The notes under the pieces were generated by a model. The model ran no database searches and was not told the origin of the DNA. It saw nothing but the letters and a program-made list of their open reading frames with translations. From the NCBI RefSeq assembly GCF_002777255.1, contig NZ_CP017634.1:942903-1006902 (forward strand): a stretch of DNA of 64,000 nt, read 5' to 3'. Position numbers and translations under genes: made by a program. This DNA comes from Candidatus Formimonas warabiya (lineage in GTDB: Bacteria > Bacillota > Dehalobacteriia > Dehalobacteriales > Dehalobacteriaceae). Shown one piece after another: positions 52,934 to 60,536 of this stretch (within the stretch, counting starts at the first letter, position 1; every line of letters starts with the position of its first letter).

Positions 52934-53260
52934 ATGACAGATTTGGAATTGGTCCGGGCGAATGTCGTCGATGAGGTAGAGCCATATACCTTTAATGATC
53001 CAATGATTACAGCTTTGCTGTCGCGATATAACAACGATGTTAACCAGGTCAGCTCCCACATTTGGCTTATCCGGGCTGGTCAAGCTGCAAAAAGAAATTT
53101 TAAGTTTACAGTTGATGGCACGACGATCGACAAAACGATGACAGCAAAAGAGTGTCGGGAGCAGGCAGTATTTTTCAAGGAACTGGCCATGCTTACTCCT
53201 GGTGATGGGCTGGCAGAAATTGAGTGGACCAATGCCTTCGATCCGCCGGAGGGATATTAA
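52934..53260 (+). CDS. Head-tail connector-like protein (gp6/DUF-type)
   Basis: 108 residues, helical, beginning MTDLELVRANVVDEVEPYTF with ITALLSRYNNDV; small helical adaptor position directly after capsid. Function inferred from position and length. Confidence 0.6.
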   Translation: MTDLELVRANVVDEVEPYTFNDPMITALLSRYNNDVNQVSSHIWLIRAGQAAKRNFKFTVDGTTIDKTMTAKECREQAVFFKELAMLTPGDGLAEIEWTNAFDPPEGY

Positions 53261-53688
53261 TGATTACTACAGATGATATGGACTTTATTCGAGAATGCCT
53301 TTCAGACGTAGCCGGGGACGTAGAGGAATCTATTGTCTACAAGAAATATCTTAATACCACTCCTGGTGATCAGGTGATGGGTATTCCTGATACTCCGAAT
53401 TACGAGAGCTTTGATATTACCGCAAGAGTGAGAGCATTAACCCTTGAAGAGATTCAGGTTTCCGGCGGGGCCTACATTTTCGGCGATGTAGAGTTTAAGA
53501 TTCGTAAACAAGACTGGATGCAATGGGATCTTAATCTAACCGGGGGGTATGATCCAGAATCATCCACCATAAGGCCGGATTATCCTGATCGTATTATTTA
53601 CGATGGGTTGACCTATAAACCTAAAAGCTACAGTCATGCATGGCTTGGTGGTGTACTGTGGTACAAGGTAAAGGCAGGGAAGTTGTGA
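53260..53688 (+). CDS. Head-closure-like structural protein
   Basis: 142 residues starting MITTDDMDFIRECLSDVAGDV, ATG overlapping the preceding stop by one base (GGAGGG ahead). Beta-rich; ends YKPKSYSHAWLGGVLWYKVKAGKL as in stopper/head-closure proteins. Inferred from position. Confidence 0.6.
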   Translation: MITTDDMDFIRECLSDVAGDVEESIVYKKYLNTTPGDQVMGIPDTPNYESFDITARVRALTLEEIQVSGGAYIFGDVEFKIRKQDWMQWDLNLTGGYDPESSTIRPDYPDRIIYDGLTYKPKSYSHAWLGGVLWYKVKAGKL

Positions 53689-54344
53689 TGGAAAAGGATC
53701 TGTTTAATATCACTTTTAAGGGCGTGGATGAGTTAATTAAAGTAGCCGAGAGGAAAGCGCAGCTGCTTGATGCAAACGTGAGAAATGCAGTCGCTCGGAC
53801 GGTGCTTTGGGGAGCAGGGAGAATCGCGGAAGAGTGCCCCACAGACACAGGGCGGCTGAGGGCGAGTATTCTGGGATACCTGGTGCATAAATATGGACTA
53901 AGAGTAGAGGGGGACCCGGTCGCGGTCGCCGACGGGATAAGCCAGTCGGTGACGCAGATAAATGGATATGAGGGCAGAATCGGTACCAACGTCGCCTATG
54001 CCAGCCATCAGGAGTATGGATTTAATGCTACTGGCCCCAAAAAGTTAACGGACAAACAGCGGCGGTACTTATTTGCTGTTGGCATCTTGCAAAGTAAAGA
54101 CGGGAGGGTTGTGCCGGGTACCGTAACCGTCTTAGTCCGTAAATCCGGAAAGATTACTGGCGGGAAGACCTATATAGGGGGCATCAATAAAGTGATTAAC
54201 CGACGCGCGGGGAGTGTTTCTCACGTGAAGGGGAAGGGCTTTTTTAGGCGCAATCTGGTGCTAATAGACCAGTACTTTCAAGAGCAGATGGAAGAAGCAA
54301 TAAAAGCAACGGAAGAAGATCGGCTAATCCCGGTCACGTTTTAG
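53688..54344 (+). CDS. HK97 gp10-like tail-connector protein
   Basis: 218 residues from ATG 53688. ARTVLWGAGRIAEECPTDTGRLRASI and YASHQEYGF are the gp10 pattern. Contains an extra central segment (~135-185) longer than the usual ~140 residues. Start overlaps the preceding stop by one base. Confidence 0.8.
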   Translation: MEKDLFNITFKGVDELIKVAERKAQLLDANVRNAVARTVLWGAGRIAEECPTDTGRLRASILGYLVHKYGLRVEGDPVAVADGISQSVTQINGYEGRIGTNVAYASHQEYGFNATGPKKLTDKQRRYLFAVGILQSKDGRVVPGTVTVLVRKSGKITGGKTYIGGINKVINRRAGSVSHVKGKGFFRRNLVLIDQYFQEQMEEAIKATEEDRLIPVTF

Positions 54345-54512
54345 AGGGATTATGTCGGCAGGCTTGTCCGGCTTTTTTCCTTCTAAGCCGAATGTTTTTC
54401 GGATCATAGGGCCGATATCATGCTGGATAATGATCGTTTCAGGCCAATCTTTATTGATGACTGTCAGCCGGCGGGTCGGAAATAGATCTTTTTCCTTTGT
54501 CAAAGTTACCAC
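54324..54512 (-). CDS. Small minus-strand gene inside the late operon (tentative)
   Basis: Up to 62 residues; AGAAAGGGGG precedes a GTG and, nine bases later, an in-frame TTG (MTKEKDLFPTRRLTVINKDW). It fills an otherwise empty 225-bp gap and its last 21 bases overlap the end of the gp10-like gene. Composition is protein-like, but no family is recognised. Confidence 0.4.
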   Translation of the reverse strand: MVTLTKEKDLFPTRRLTVINKDWPETIIIQHDIGPMIRKTFGLEGKKPDKPADIIPLKRDRD

Positions 54513-54569
54513 CCCCTTTCTGGCATGTAAATTCGCTACAAACCAAAATATTCCTGCCGAGGTGAGACC

Positions 54570-55100
54570 ATGAACAATACAATGATGAGTATAGCGGAAT
54601 ACATTGCCACCAATTTTTCTGTTTTTGGATTGGGGTCCAAAGAGGATTTAATCACTATTGAGAAGCCCAAGAAAAGATTAGTCAACGGTGGCAAATGGCT
54701 TATCATGCTTCCTTTGCGGACCCTGCCAGACACCGATTTCAAAGTCCCTTTCGGGAATCTACTTGCCAATGGGGTTAGGGGTGAGAGGTTCCTGACCATG
54801 GTTGAATTTGAGTGCAAGACCCGTGCGCCAGAACCGGAAAAAGATTTTCTTTGGAATACAGCCAGAAAGTTGCGGGATAAGGTTTATAATGTGCTGGCCG
54901 GTCCTTATCGCGGAGGATTGACGGTCCCCCGTAAGGACTGGACGGATCCTCAAAACCCCATGCCGGCCGGCGAGATCTGGTTCGAAGTAGATCCAGAAAA
55001 GAACTCTCCTATTGAGGACCCAATAGAGGATCCAAATGACCCGGCAAACAAGAGCATATTTCTTACGTATAACGTCCACTGGGTAAGACCAGTGACGTAA
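54570..55100 (+). CDS. Tail terminator/completion-like protein
   Basis: 176 residues; GAGGTGAG before the ATG. Beta-rich (LINGGKWLIMLPLRTLPDT; FLTMVEFECKTR) followed by helix; the C-terminus has an IEDPIEDPNDPA acidic repeat. Position between gp10-like and tail tube fits a tail completion protein. Confidence 0.55.
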   Translation: MNNTMMSIAEYIATNFSVFGLGSKEDLITIEKPKKRLVNGGKWLIMLPLRTLPDTDFKVPFGNLLANGVRGERFLTMVEFECKTRAPEPEKDFLWNTARKLRDKVYNVLAGPYRGGLTVPRKDWTDPQNPMPAGEIWFEVDPEKNSPIEDPIEDPNDPANKSIFLTYNVHWVRPVT

Positions 55101-55110
55101 AGGAGGGCTT

Positions 55111-55470
55111 ATGTCAAAGGTAAAAATTAAACTTGACTCTAAACCCCAGGACTCTTATGTTGAGGTAGATGGAGAAAGGGTAAATAGCGTTACCAAGGTG
55201 ATAGTTGAGGGTGTGGCCGGGAAGGCCCAAAAGGTACTGGTAGAATTGGATCCTCTAATGGTGGAGATAGAGGCCGATGCAGAGGTGGTATCAAAGGATC
55301 ATTTAAAAGTAACCGTTAGCCTCAAACCCTGGTATAGTATGCTACAAAAGAACACTATTGAGGTAGTAACGGGAGCTGTAGAGATGGGAATGCCATCTAG
55401 GATTGCTGAGGAAATATTAAAGGATACATTATATACTGCCTTACGGGAAGGAATAGAAATAAAGGGTTAG
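55111..55470 (+). CDS. Structural-region protein, unknown
   Basis: 119 residues, beta-rich first half (KVKIKLDSKPQDSYVEVDGERV; VLVELDPLMVEIEADAEVV) and helical C-terminus. GGAGG before the ATG. No family recognised. Confidence 0.6.
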   Translation: MSKVKIKLDSKPQDSYVEVDGERVNSVTKVIVEGVAGKAQKVLVELDPLMVEIEADAEVVSKDHLKVTVSLKPWYSMLQKNTIEVVTGAVEMGMPSRIAEEILKDTLYTALREGIEIKG

Positions 55471-55484
55471 CGAGGTGAATGATC

Positions 55485-55634
55485 ATGCCTGAACCGTTTA
55501 AGTTGTCGTGCCCCTGCGGGTACGATTTTGTTTTTCCTGCAAAGCCCTGGTGCAAGACGGAGGTAAAATGCCCGGAATGCGGCCAGGTAGTCGCCTATGA
55601 TCCTAAAGAAAAACCTAAGAAAAAAGGAGAGTGA
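55485..55634 (+). CDS. Tiny zinc-ribbon protein
   Basis: 49 residues with CPCGYDF, CKTEVKCPECGQ: a CxC...C...CxxC zinc ribbon and Lys-rich tail. GAGGTGA upstream of ATG. Short but well formed. Confidence 0.65.
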   Translation: MPEPFKLSCPCGYDFVFPAKPWCKTEVKCPECGQVVAYDPKEKPKKKGE

Positions 55635-55640
55635 TAATTA

Positions 55641-56414
55641 ATGTCCTTTGAAAAGAAACGGAATGCAAATTTGCTGGTGCTTTCCACCCCGGCAGTTTTT
55701 GCCGGAACCTTTACCGATTCGGCCGGCGTGACGGCTGCCATGGCAAATAATGCAATCCCTGGGGCTACTGACTTCGGATATGACCATGACCTTGGAGTCA
55801 CGCTTCAGGGGAAAGGGCAATTCGGGTTAAACAAGCCTGTTGGTCTCACCGACGAATATGGCGGAATTAAAGGAAACTTTGACATTCAGGGGACAGATGG
55901 GGAGGCTGCGGTACTTGCCGCGGTTAGCCGTATTGCCCGGTCCGCATTCGTCAACGCAAACTACAATAAGTTATATGAATGTTTTCTAATTGCGAATATA
56001 TTAGAGGATGACGGCGCTGCCCTACGGGCCCATTTCTGCGAGACATGCCGGATCGATGCTGTTCCCAAAAAGGTGGGCCCTGATGCAAAGCGTTTCTCTT
56101 TCCAAGGTGTTATCGGCCGTGACTTCGTAAATAAGAAGATCAGGGTAGCCGTGATAAACGGAGCTGCATCGCCGGTGACTGCCGTGAACTATCCTACAGG
56201 AGAAACTGCAGCTGCATGGATCGATGATAACGGGACCAGCAGGTATGCTTTGTTGGTTCTAAAGTACAAGGACTCTGACAAGACTGTCAAACGGCTAGAA
56301 CTGGCATCAGCGGCCGCGGCGGGCTATTATTCCGAAACCGGTAGCGCAATTACCTTGCACACCGCGGATGGGTTAGCCACAAATGACAAAGCATTGATAG
56401 TGTATCTGGCATAA
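55641..56414 (+). CDS. Major tail tube-like protein
   Basis: 257 residues, beta-rich with Gly/Ala/Thr, placed directly before the tail assembly chaperones. A terminator follows immediately, usual after the highly expressed tube gene. No signature motif is certain, so the call rests on size, composition and order. Confidence 0.65.
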   Translation: MSFEKKRNANLLVLSTPAVFAGTFTDSAGVTAAMANNAIPGATDFGYDHDLGVTLQGKGQFGLNKPVGLTDEYGGIKGNFDIQGTDGEAAVLAAVSRIARSAFVNANYNKLYECFLIANILEDDGAALRAHFCETCRIDAVPKKVGPDAKRFSFQGVIGRDFVNKKIRVAVINGAASPVTAVNYPTGETAAAWIDDNGTSRYALLVLKYKDSDKTVKRLELASAAAAGYYSETGSAITLHTADGLATNDKALIVYLA

Positions 56415-56439
56415 AGGCGGGTTATTTAACCCGCCTTTT
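56413..56439 (+). terminator. Terminator after tail tube gene
   Basis: GGCGGGTT-attt-AACCCGCC then TTTT. Confidence 0.85.
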
Positions 56440-56447
56440 CCTTTACC

Positions 56448-56471
56448 AAATTCCCAAGCGCTTGGGAATTT
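56448..56471. repeat. Perfect palindrome, copy B
   Basis: 24-bp perfect palindrome containing the core TCCCAAGCGCTTGGGA shared with 37738-37753; here in the spacer before the tail chaperone gene. Confidence 0.8.
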
Positions 56472-56496
56472 GAATTTATGAAAGGTGGTATTTGTT

Positions 56497-57228
56497 ATGG
56501 CCGAATTAACAAATGAAATGATTCAAAAAAGATTTGAGACGGTATCTTCTGGCACCTATTCTCCGGAGATCCCGGGCCTGCCGGGCATCACTTTTATAAA
56601 GCTGGGACTGAAAGAGCGTGGGCAATCCTCCCGGGCCTATAGCGCCCGACTGAAGGAACTTATGGCTGCCGGCGGATATTTCTCTGAGGCTCTATTGCCT
56701 ACAGTCCTGGAAAAGGCCTGCAGGGAGAATGGAATGGATCTTTCCGTAATCGGGAAGCAGCGGGCTATCCAAAAGAGATTCTATGACAGCATCCCCCCGG
56801 AGCTAATGGATCCTTACGACAAACTGACCGAAGAAGAAGTGGCCTTGCTTCCGGAAGAAGTGAAAGCGGAAAGGCAGGAGGCCATCGAGGAGCGCGGCCG
56901 GCAGATCATGGAGTTTATGCAGAACTTTTACAGCGTAGCAGATAAAAAGGTGTTCGAACAGTGTCGGCAGATTGAGGCGCTGGAACAACATCTTAAGGCT
57001 AACACGGCAGAGCATCACGCCCGGAAACACCAGATGGAGACGGAGATCCTCCTATGCGCCAGGCGGTCGGATGATATTAATATCCCTTACTTTTCGAGCA
57101 TTGAGGACATTCAGGAGCTGGAGGACCGGAATAGAACAGGGCTTGTACAGTTGTACTTGAAATGGAAGCAGTTCCGAGAAGGGCTAACGCCAGAATTTTT
57201 TCGTCCCAATAGTGCTGCTCTGCAATGA
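56497..57228 (+). CDS. Tail assembly chaperone G-like
   Basis: 243 residues from ATG 56497 (AAAGGTGG upstream). Starts MAELTNEMIQKRFETVSSGTY, mainly helical with a charged centre. In siphoviruses the gene between tube and tape measure encodes chaperones G and GT, joined by frameshift; a second overlapping frame here fits that. Confidence 0.65.
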   Translation: MAELTNEMIQKRFETVSSGTYSPEIPGLPGITFIKLGLKERGQSSRAYSARLKELMAAGGYFSEALLPTVLEKACRENGMDLSVIGKQRAIQKRFYDSIPPELMDPYDKLTEEEVALLPEEVKAERQEAIEERGRQIMEFMQNFYSVADKKVFEQCRQIEALEQHLKANTAEHHARKHQMETEILLCARRSDDINIPYFSSIEDIQELEDRNRTGLVQLYLKWKQFREGLTPEFFRPNSAALQ

Positions 57229-57508
57229 GTGGATATACTCCTTTAGGGATGCAGGAGAAAACACCGGGACCATATTTCCCGGCGCGGTTGCAGCATGGAC
57301 AGCTGACCAAAAGCGCTTGGTCTCAGTAAGTAAAGAATATGCAAATGTCTTTTCATCTCTGGCCATGCGGGGCCACGACCGCCCCGATGAAGAGATCCTT
57401 CATAATTATCGCAAGTTTCAGGAGTGGTGGGATGAATACACCCGGGATCCGGAGATAGGGGAAAATCCGTACAAGAAATATAGCCAGGGATTTAGTACAC
57501 GAGGTTAA
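57212..57508 (+). CDS. Tail assembly chaperone T-like frameshift extension
   Basis: 98 residues if begun at GTG 57212, in the +1 frame relative to the G-like gene and overlapping its end. No ribosome site precedes it; the frame is open upstream through a T6 run (57196-57201), so it is probably made as a G-T fusion by a +1 or -2 shift there. The two prolines-glycines-rich C-terminus is polar (EEILHNYRKFQEWWDEYTRD). Confidence 0.6.
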   Translation: MLLCNEWIYSFRDAGENTGTIFPGAVAAWTADQKRLVSVSKEYANVFSSLAMRGHDRPDEEILHNYRKFQEWWDEYTRDPEIGENPYKKYSQGFSTRG

Positions 57509-57578
57509 ATATCTTTCTGACACGAGCAGGAAAAATGCAAGTATAAAGGAATATTTAGGGGTGAAAGGAGGTTCTATT

Positions 57579-58244
57579 TTGGAAAATCTTTTAGCATATA
57601 TTTTGTTACTTGCTCCTGGCCTTGTAGTTATGCTAATCAATGAAAGAGCTGGCTCTCATCCTGCCTCTAAATATACTAATACAGAAAAAATTGTAATGGC
57701 GGTATTGTTCTCGGTTCCAGTTTTTATTCTGAATCTAGTGTTACTTGGATTCAAAAATAGAAATATCGGGGAGGCAAGTGCGACTGGGTTATTAATAGAA
57801 ATTCAATCATTGGGAAATTTGTTATTTTATTCAATTACAAGTATTTTATTTTCTTTCCTTGTGTGCTTATGTTGGCATACCTTTGTTAAGAGAGAATTGG
57901 TTGTCGATTTTATTAACAAGTTAAGAAAGACTGGAGATAAAGCGGAAGTCAATGAAGGTAATTTGGTTTGGGAGGATGCCTTTCATGGCGCCGAGAGACA
58001 GGCAGTAAGGGTCACTATTAAAGACGCAAGGTTTTATGGAAGTCCTGTTAATATGTCTGAAATCATTTCAGATGAGCGGTGTTTGCTACTTGATGATTCA
58101 GAAATAATTAGGGATATCGTAGAACGGTACAATATCCCTGTAAAAAAGGTTTATGTTGATACAAAGTCAGGTGTTGCTGTTGAAATATTTGATTCTAACA
58201 AGTTCGTTGAAGCTTATTATAGGGGTCGCTATATAAAATATTAG
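57579..58244 (+). CDS. Accessory membrane protein (DUF6338-like)
   Basis: 221 residues from TTG 57579 (AAAGGAGG upstream). Three hydrophobic segments (~3-18, ~39-56, ~78-100) and a cytoplasmic C-terminal domain with FYGSPVNMSEIISDERCLLL. Layout resembles DUF6338 proteins; identification uncertain. AT-rich accessory gene between tail genes. Confidence 0.55.
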   Translation: MENLLAYILLLAPGLVVMLINERAGSHPASKYTNTEKIVMAVLFSVPVFILNLVLLGFKNRNIGEASATGLLIEIQSLGNLLFYSITSILFSFLVCLCWHTFVKRELVVDFINKLRKTGDKAEVNEGNLVWEDAFHGAERQAVRVTIKDARFYGSPVNMSEIISDERCLLLDDSEIIRDIVERYNIPVKKVYVDTKSGVAVEIFDSNKFVEAYYRGRYIKY

Positions 58245-58472
58245 TTATTTATTTTCCTGGCTTTTTGCCGGCGTGATCGGAGGAACAATACTATCCTTCT
58301 TTACTGAGAAGTTTTCATGTTGCTTTATCCCTGAAAGGTCTCCTGTGCTTTTTTGTATTGTCTGCTGTTGATCTTGTTTTGGTATAGGCGGTATAATGCT
58401 TGATTTTGTTACTGATTCTATACATTTCTCTAGCTTGTTTTTCTCTGATGTTTTATTTGTTTCATCTGCCAT
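58245..58472 (-). CDS. Small hydrophilic minus-strand accessory protein
   Basis: 75 residues on the - strand; GGAAGGAGGTGAAG ahead of its ATG is a strong ribosome site. Contains a repeated motif SSIIPPIPK and DSIVPPITP. Opposite in direction to the late operon and divergent from the YjcQ-like gene, so it has its own promoter and may be expressed in the lysogen. Confidence 0.65.
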   Translation of the reverse strand: MADETNKTSEKNKLEKCIESVTKSSIIPPIPKQDQQQTIQKSTGDLSGIKQHENFSVKKDSIVPPITPAKSQENK

Positions 58473-58480
58473 AAGGCTTC

Positions 58481-58602
58481 ACCTCCTTCCTGACGTATGA
58501 TCCTGTCAACTCATATTTCGACAGGAAGGAGGTAATTCCTGTAAAAGATTGAATTGGGCAACAGGATAAATTTCCCTTCTGTCGAAAATATAAGCAGAAG
58601 GG
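58481..58602. repeat. Inverted repeats around divergent ribosome sites
   Basis: ACCTCCTTCCTG (58481-58492) and its complement at 58522-58533; CCCTTCTG (58574-58581) and CAGAAGGG (58595-58602). Arms include the Shine-Dalgarno sequences of the flanking genes. Confidence 0.5.
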
Positions 58603-58615
58603 AGGTGAGTTCTGT

Positions 58616-59008
58616 ATGGAGCGAGATGCAAAGCAAACAGTATTATTGGCTATATATACTGAGTATCAAAAAGATATACCTGATATGGAAAATGCAATAA
58701 AAGCTGCAAACCTTGGTTTAGAGAAAAATGTATTTAAAGTTGCTTTAGATAAACTTGAGAATGAAGGATTAATCAACGGGGTTGAATTCAGAAGGGGCGG
58801 GAATACAGCGATACCTCTGACGGCTTTAACAACATATATAAAAATAACTCCTATTGGCATAAGATACGTGGAAGACAAGCTGAATATTGATGGAGCATCG
58901 ACTGGGGAACAAAAAGTAAAAGGATTATTAAGTAGGTTTACTGAGTGGGGATGGGAGCAATTAAAAGATGTGGCAGCCAGAACACTGGCAGAAATGGCAA
59001 AGAATTAA
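58616..59008 (+). CDS. YjcQ-like winged-helix accessory protein
   Basis: 130 residues with GGGAGGTGAG before the ATG. DMENAIKAANLGLEKNVFKVALDKLENEGLI is a winged-helix pattern, and IKITPIGIRYVEDKL the YjcQ-type end. A decayed copy lies at 43256-43478. Likely DNA-binding; target unknown. Confidence 0.65.
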   Translation: MERDAKQTVLLAIYTEYQKDIPDMENAIKAANLGLEKNVFKVALDKLENEGLINGVEFRRGGNTAIPLTALTTYIKITPIGIRYVEDKLNIDGASTGEQKVKGLLSRFTEWGWEQLKDVAARTLAEMAKN

Positions 59009-59029
59009 TGGGTGCCGCCAGGCTCTTTT

Positions 59030-59056
59030 TGTTTGTCGTAAAGTGTCGGAATTTTG
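59030..59056. repeat. TGTCGTAA element, copy 1
   Basis: TTTGTCGTAAAGTGTCGGAA just after a GGCTCTTTTT run. A close copy, TTTTGTCGTAATATGTCGAA, follows the terminator at 59484-59510. Confidence 0.5.
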
Positions 59057-59111
59057 GGTAAGGATTTTGCCTCCCTGTGGCGAAATAAGGGGGAAGAAGG
59101 GAGGCGAAGAA

Positions 59112-59417
59112 ATGCCAATATGTGTATCAAGAGAAGACTATCCAAATATAACAGAAATTTGGGGACATGGGGAAAATACAATTGTTGTAAATACAACTGA
59201 CGGAAGACGTGTAAAAATTACTGCTGCGCATAATATACGTAGTGGAGCAATTCCAAATTATTATGCTGATTACGAAGAAGTAAGAGAAATTGAGATTGAC
59301 GGTGAGACGTTAGAAGTTTGGGTAGATGCTCATTATCCTTGGCAAGATGGAGATACTGTTGAGGACTGTTTATTAGGTGCATTGGTTTGGGTTAATAGCG
59401 GCGAGAAGGACAATTGA
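59112..59417 (+). CDS. Small accessory protein, unknown
   Basis: 101 residues from ATG 59112 (GGGAGGCGAAG upstream). Beta-rich, acidic: ICVSREDYPNITEIWGHGEN and VWVDAHYPWQDGDTVEDCL. No family recognised. A terminator follows at 59462. Confidence 0.55.
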   Translation: MPICVSREDYPNITEIWGHGENTIVVNTTDGRRVKITAAHNIRSGAIPNYYADYEEVREIEIDGETLEVWVDAHYPWQDGDTVEDCLLGALVWVNSGEKDN

Positions 59418-59461
59418 GAAGCACGAAATGAGTTGATTGAGTTGAAACGTATTCTAATCAA

Positions 59462-59484
59462 AGAGTCCTCCGGGCTCTTTTCTT
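59462..59484 (+). terminator. Terminator before the AT-rich cassette
   Basis: AGAGTCC-TCC-GGGCTCT then TTTCTTTT. Sequence 59485-59658 has the second TGTCGTAA element and no supported gene. Confidence 0.7.
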
Positions 59485-59658
59485 TTGTCGTAATATGTCG
59501 AAATTTTTGTCAAGGAAAGTCGCATTTTATGTTGAATAATAGTGATAACCGGAAAATATCTTTAAAACTCAATAGTATTGCTTGCGATAGGCTTAATTTT
59601 TCCATATTTGGTTGACTTTTTCTTTGGCTAATAATACTATTCTATAGAGAGGTTCAAT

Positions 59659-60105
59659 ATGTGGCAAACTGTTAAGAATTTCCTCTTACAGTACTCTTTA
59701 AAAGATTATATTGAGGCAATAATTGCAATATTGGTAGGGTGTTCTGCTTTGTATAGTGCCAGAATTTCAAAGAAAGTAGAAGAAGGAATCACAAAAATTA
59801 CCGATATTCAATATTATAATAAAAGCAGAAAAAAATTAGCTGGAAATTTAAAAGAATGCGAACGGTTTTTTTCTGATAAGGATATTAAAATTGACTTAAC
59901 AGTAATTTCCAAAACCCAAAAGGCAATACAAGATTTACGAGTATATTCTATAATATTTAATAAGAAAGAGCAGAAAAAGCTAAATCAGGTATTAAAGTTA
60001 ATTAATGAGAATGAGAGTAATTATGCAAATGCGGAAAGAACCCAAATTTTAGAGATTATTAATGCATTTATTGCAAAGCTTGAGAAGGGGGATATATTGT
60101 TATGA
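59659..60105 (+). CDS. AT-rich cassette gene 1: N-terminal membrane-anchored coiled-coil protein
   Basis: 148 residues. One membrane segment (~18-36: YIEAIIAILVGCSALYSA) and a basic helical domain. AT content much higher than the tail genes. It overlaps the next gene by four bases (ATGA), so the three cassette genes are translationally linked. Family not recognised. Confidence 0.6.
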   Translation: MWQTVKNFLLQYSLKDYIEAIIAILVGCSALYSARISKKVEEGITKITDIQYYNKSRKKLAGNLKECERFFSDKDIKIDLTVISKTQKAIQDLRVYSIIFNKKEQKKLNQVLKLINENESNYANAERTQILEIINAFIAKLEKGDILL

Positions 60106-60536
60106 ATGTAACCAATAAAATTAAGGAGCTAATTGAGAGTTTAACTGCCTTGACAAAACAAAAAAAGATTGAATGGAATACCATTGCTGAGTATATGGAA
60201 GAAAATAGGAATGAAGTTCTGCGGTATCTGATTATTAATAATAACCGGTATTATGATAGTAATTGGAGGGAACCACATCTAAACGAATACTATTCTTATT
60301 GTGCGCCATTTATGGAGGGACTTGTATATATATTTATGTATCATAATTATCCCTCAGAAAGTAGATATTTTATTTTGAGTGTACAGAATAAAAAAGTTAG
60401 TCAGATTATTCCTTTAAACACGGCCGAGACTTTCCAAAATGAATTGGAAAACCTTGTATTTTATATAAGTAACGAATTTGACAATATAGATTCATTTGTG
60501 GATTTGATTATTGCCAAAGGAAAATCTCCCGAGTAA
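60102..60536 (+). CDS. AT-rich cassette gene 2: soluble protein, unknown
   Basis: 144 residues, acidic and aromatic-rich (NNRYYDSNWREPHLNEYYSY; FMEGLVYIFMYHNY), no membrane segment. Start overlaps gene 1; stop abuts the TTG start of gene 3. Family not recognised; it may be a sensor or immunity partner of the membrane products, a guess from context. Confidence 0.55.
   Translation: MNVTNKIKELIESLTALTKQKKIEWNTIAEYMEENRNEVLRYLIINNNRYYDSNWREPHLNEYYSYCAPFMEGLVYIFMYHNYPSESRYFILSVQNKKVSQIIPLNTAETFQNELENLVFYISNEFDNIDSFVDLIIAKGKSPE

Noticed and set aside
59433..59615. Possible 60-residue plus-strand gene
   Set aside because: No ribosome site, runs through a terminator and the TGTCGTAA element, composition not protein-like.
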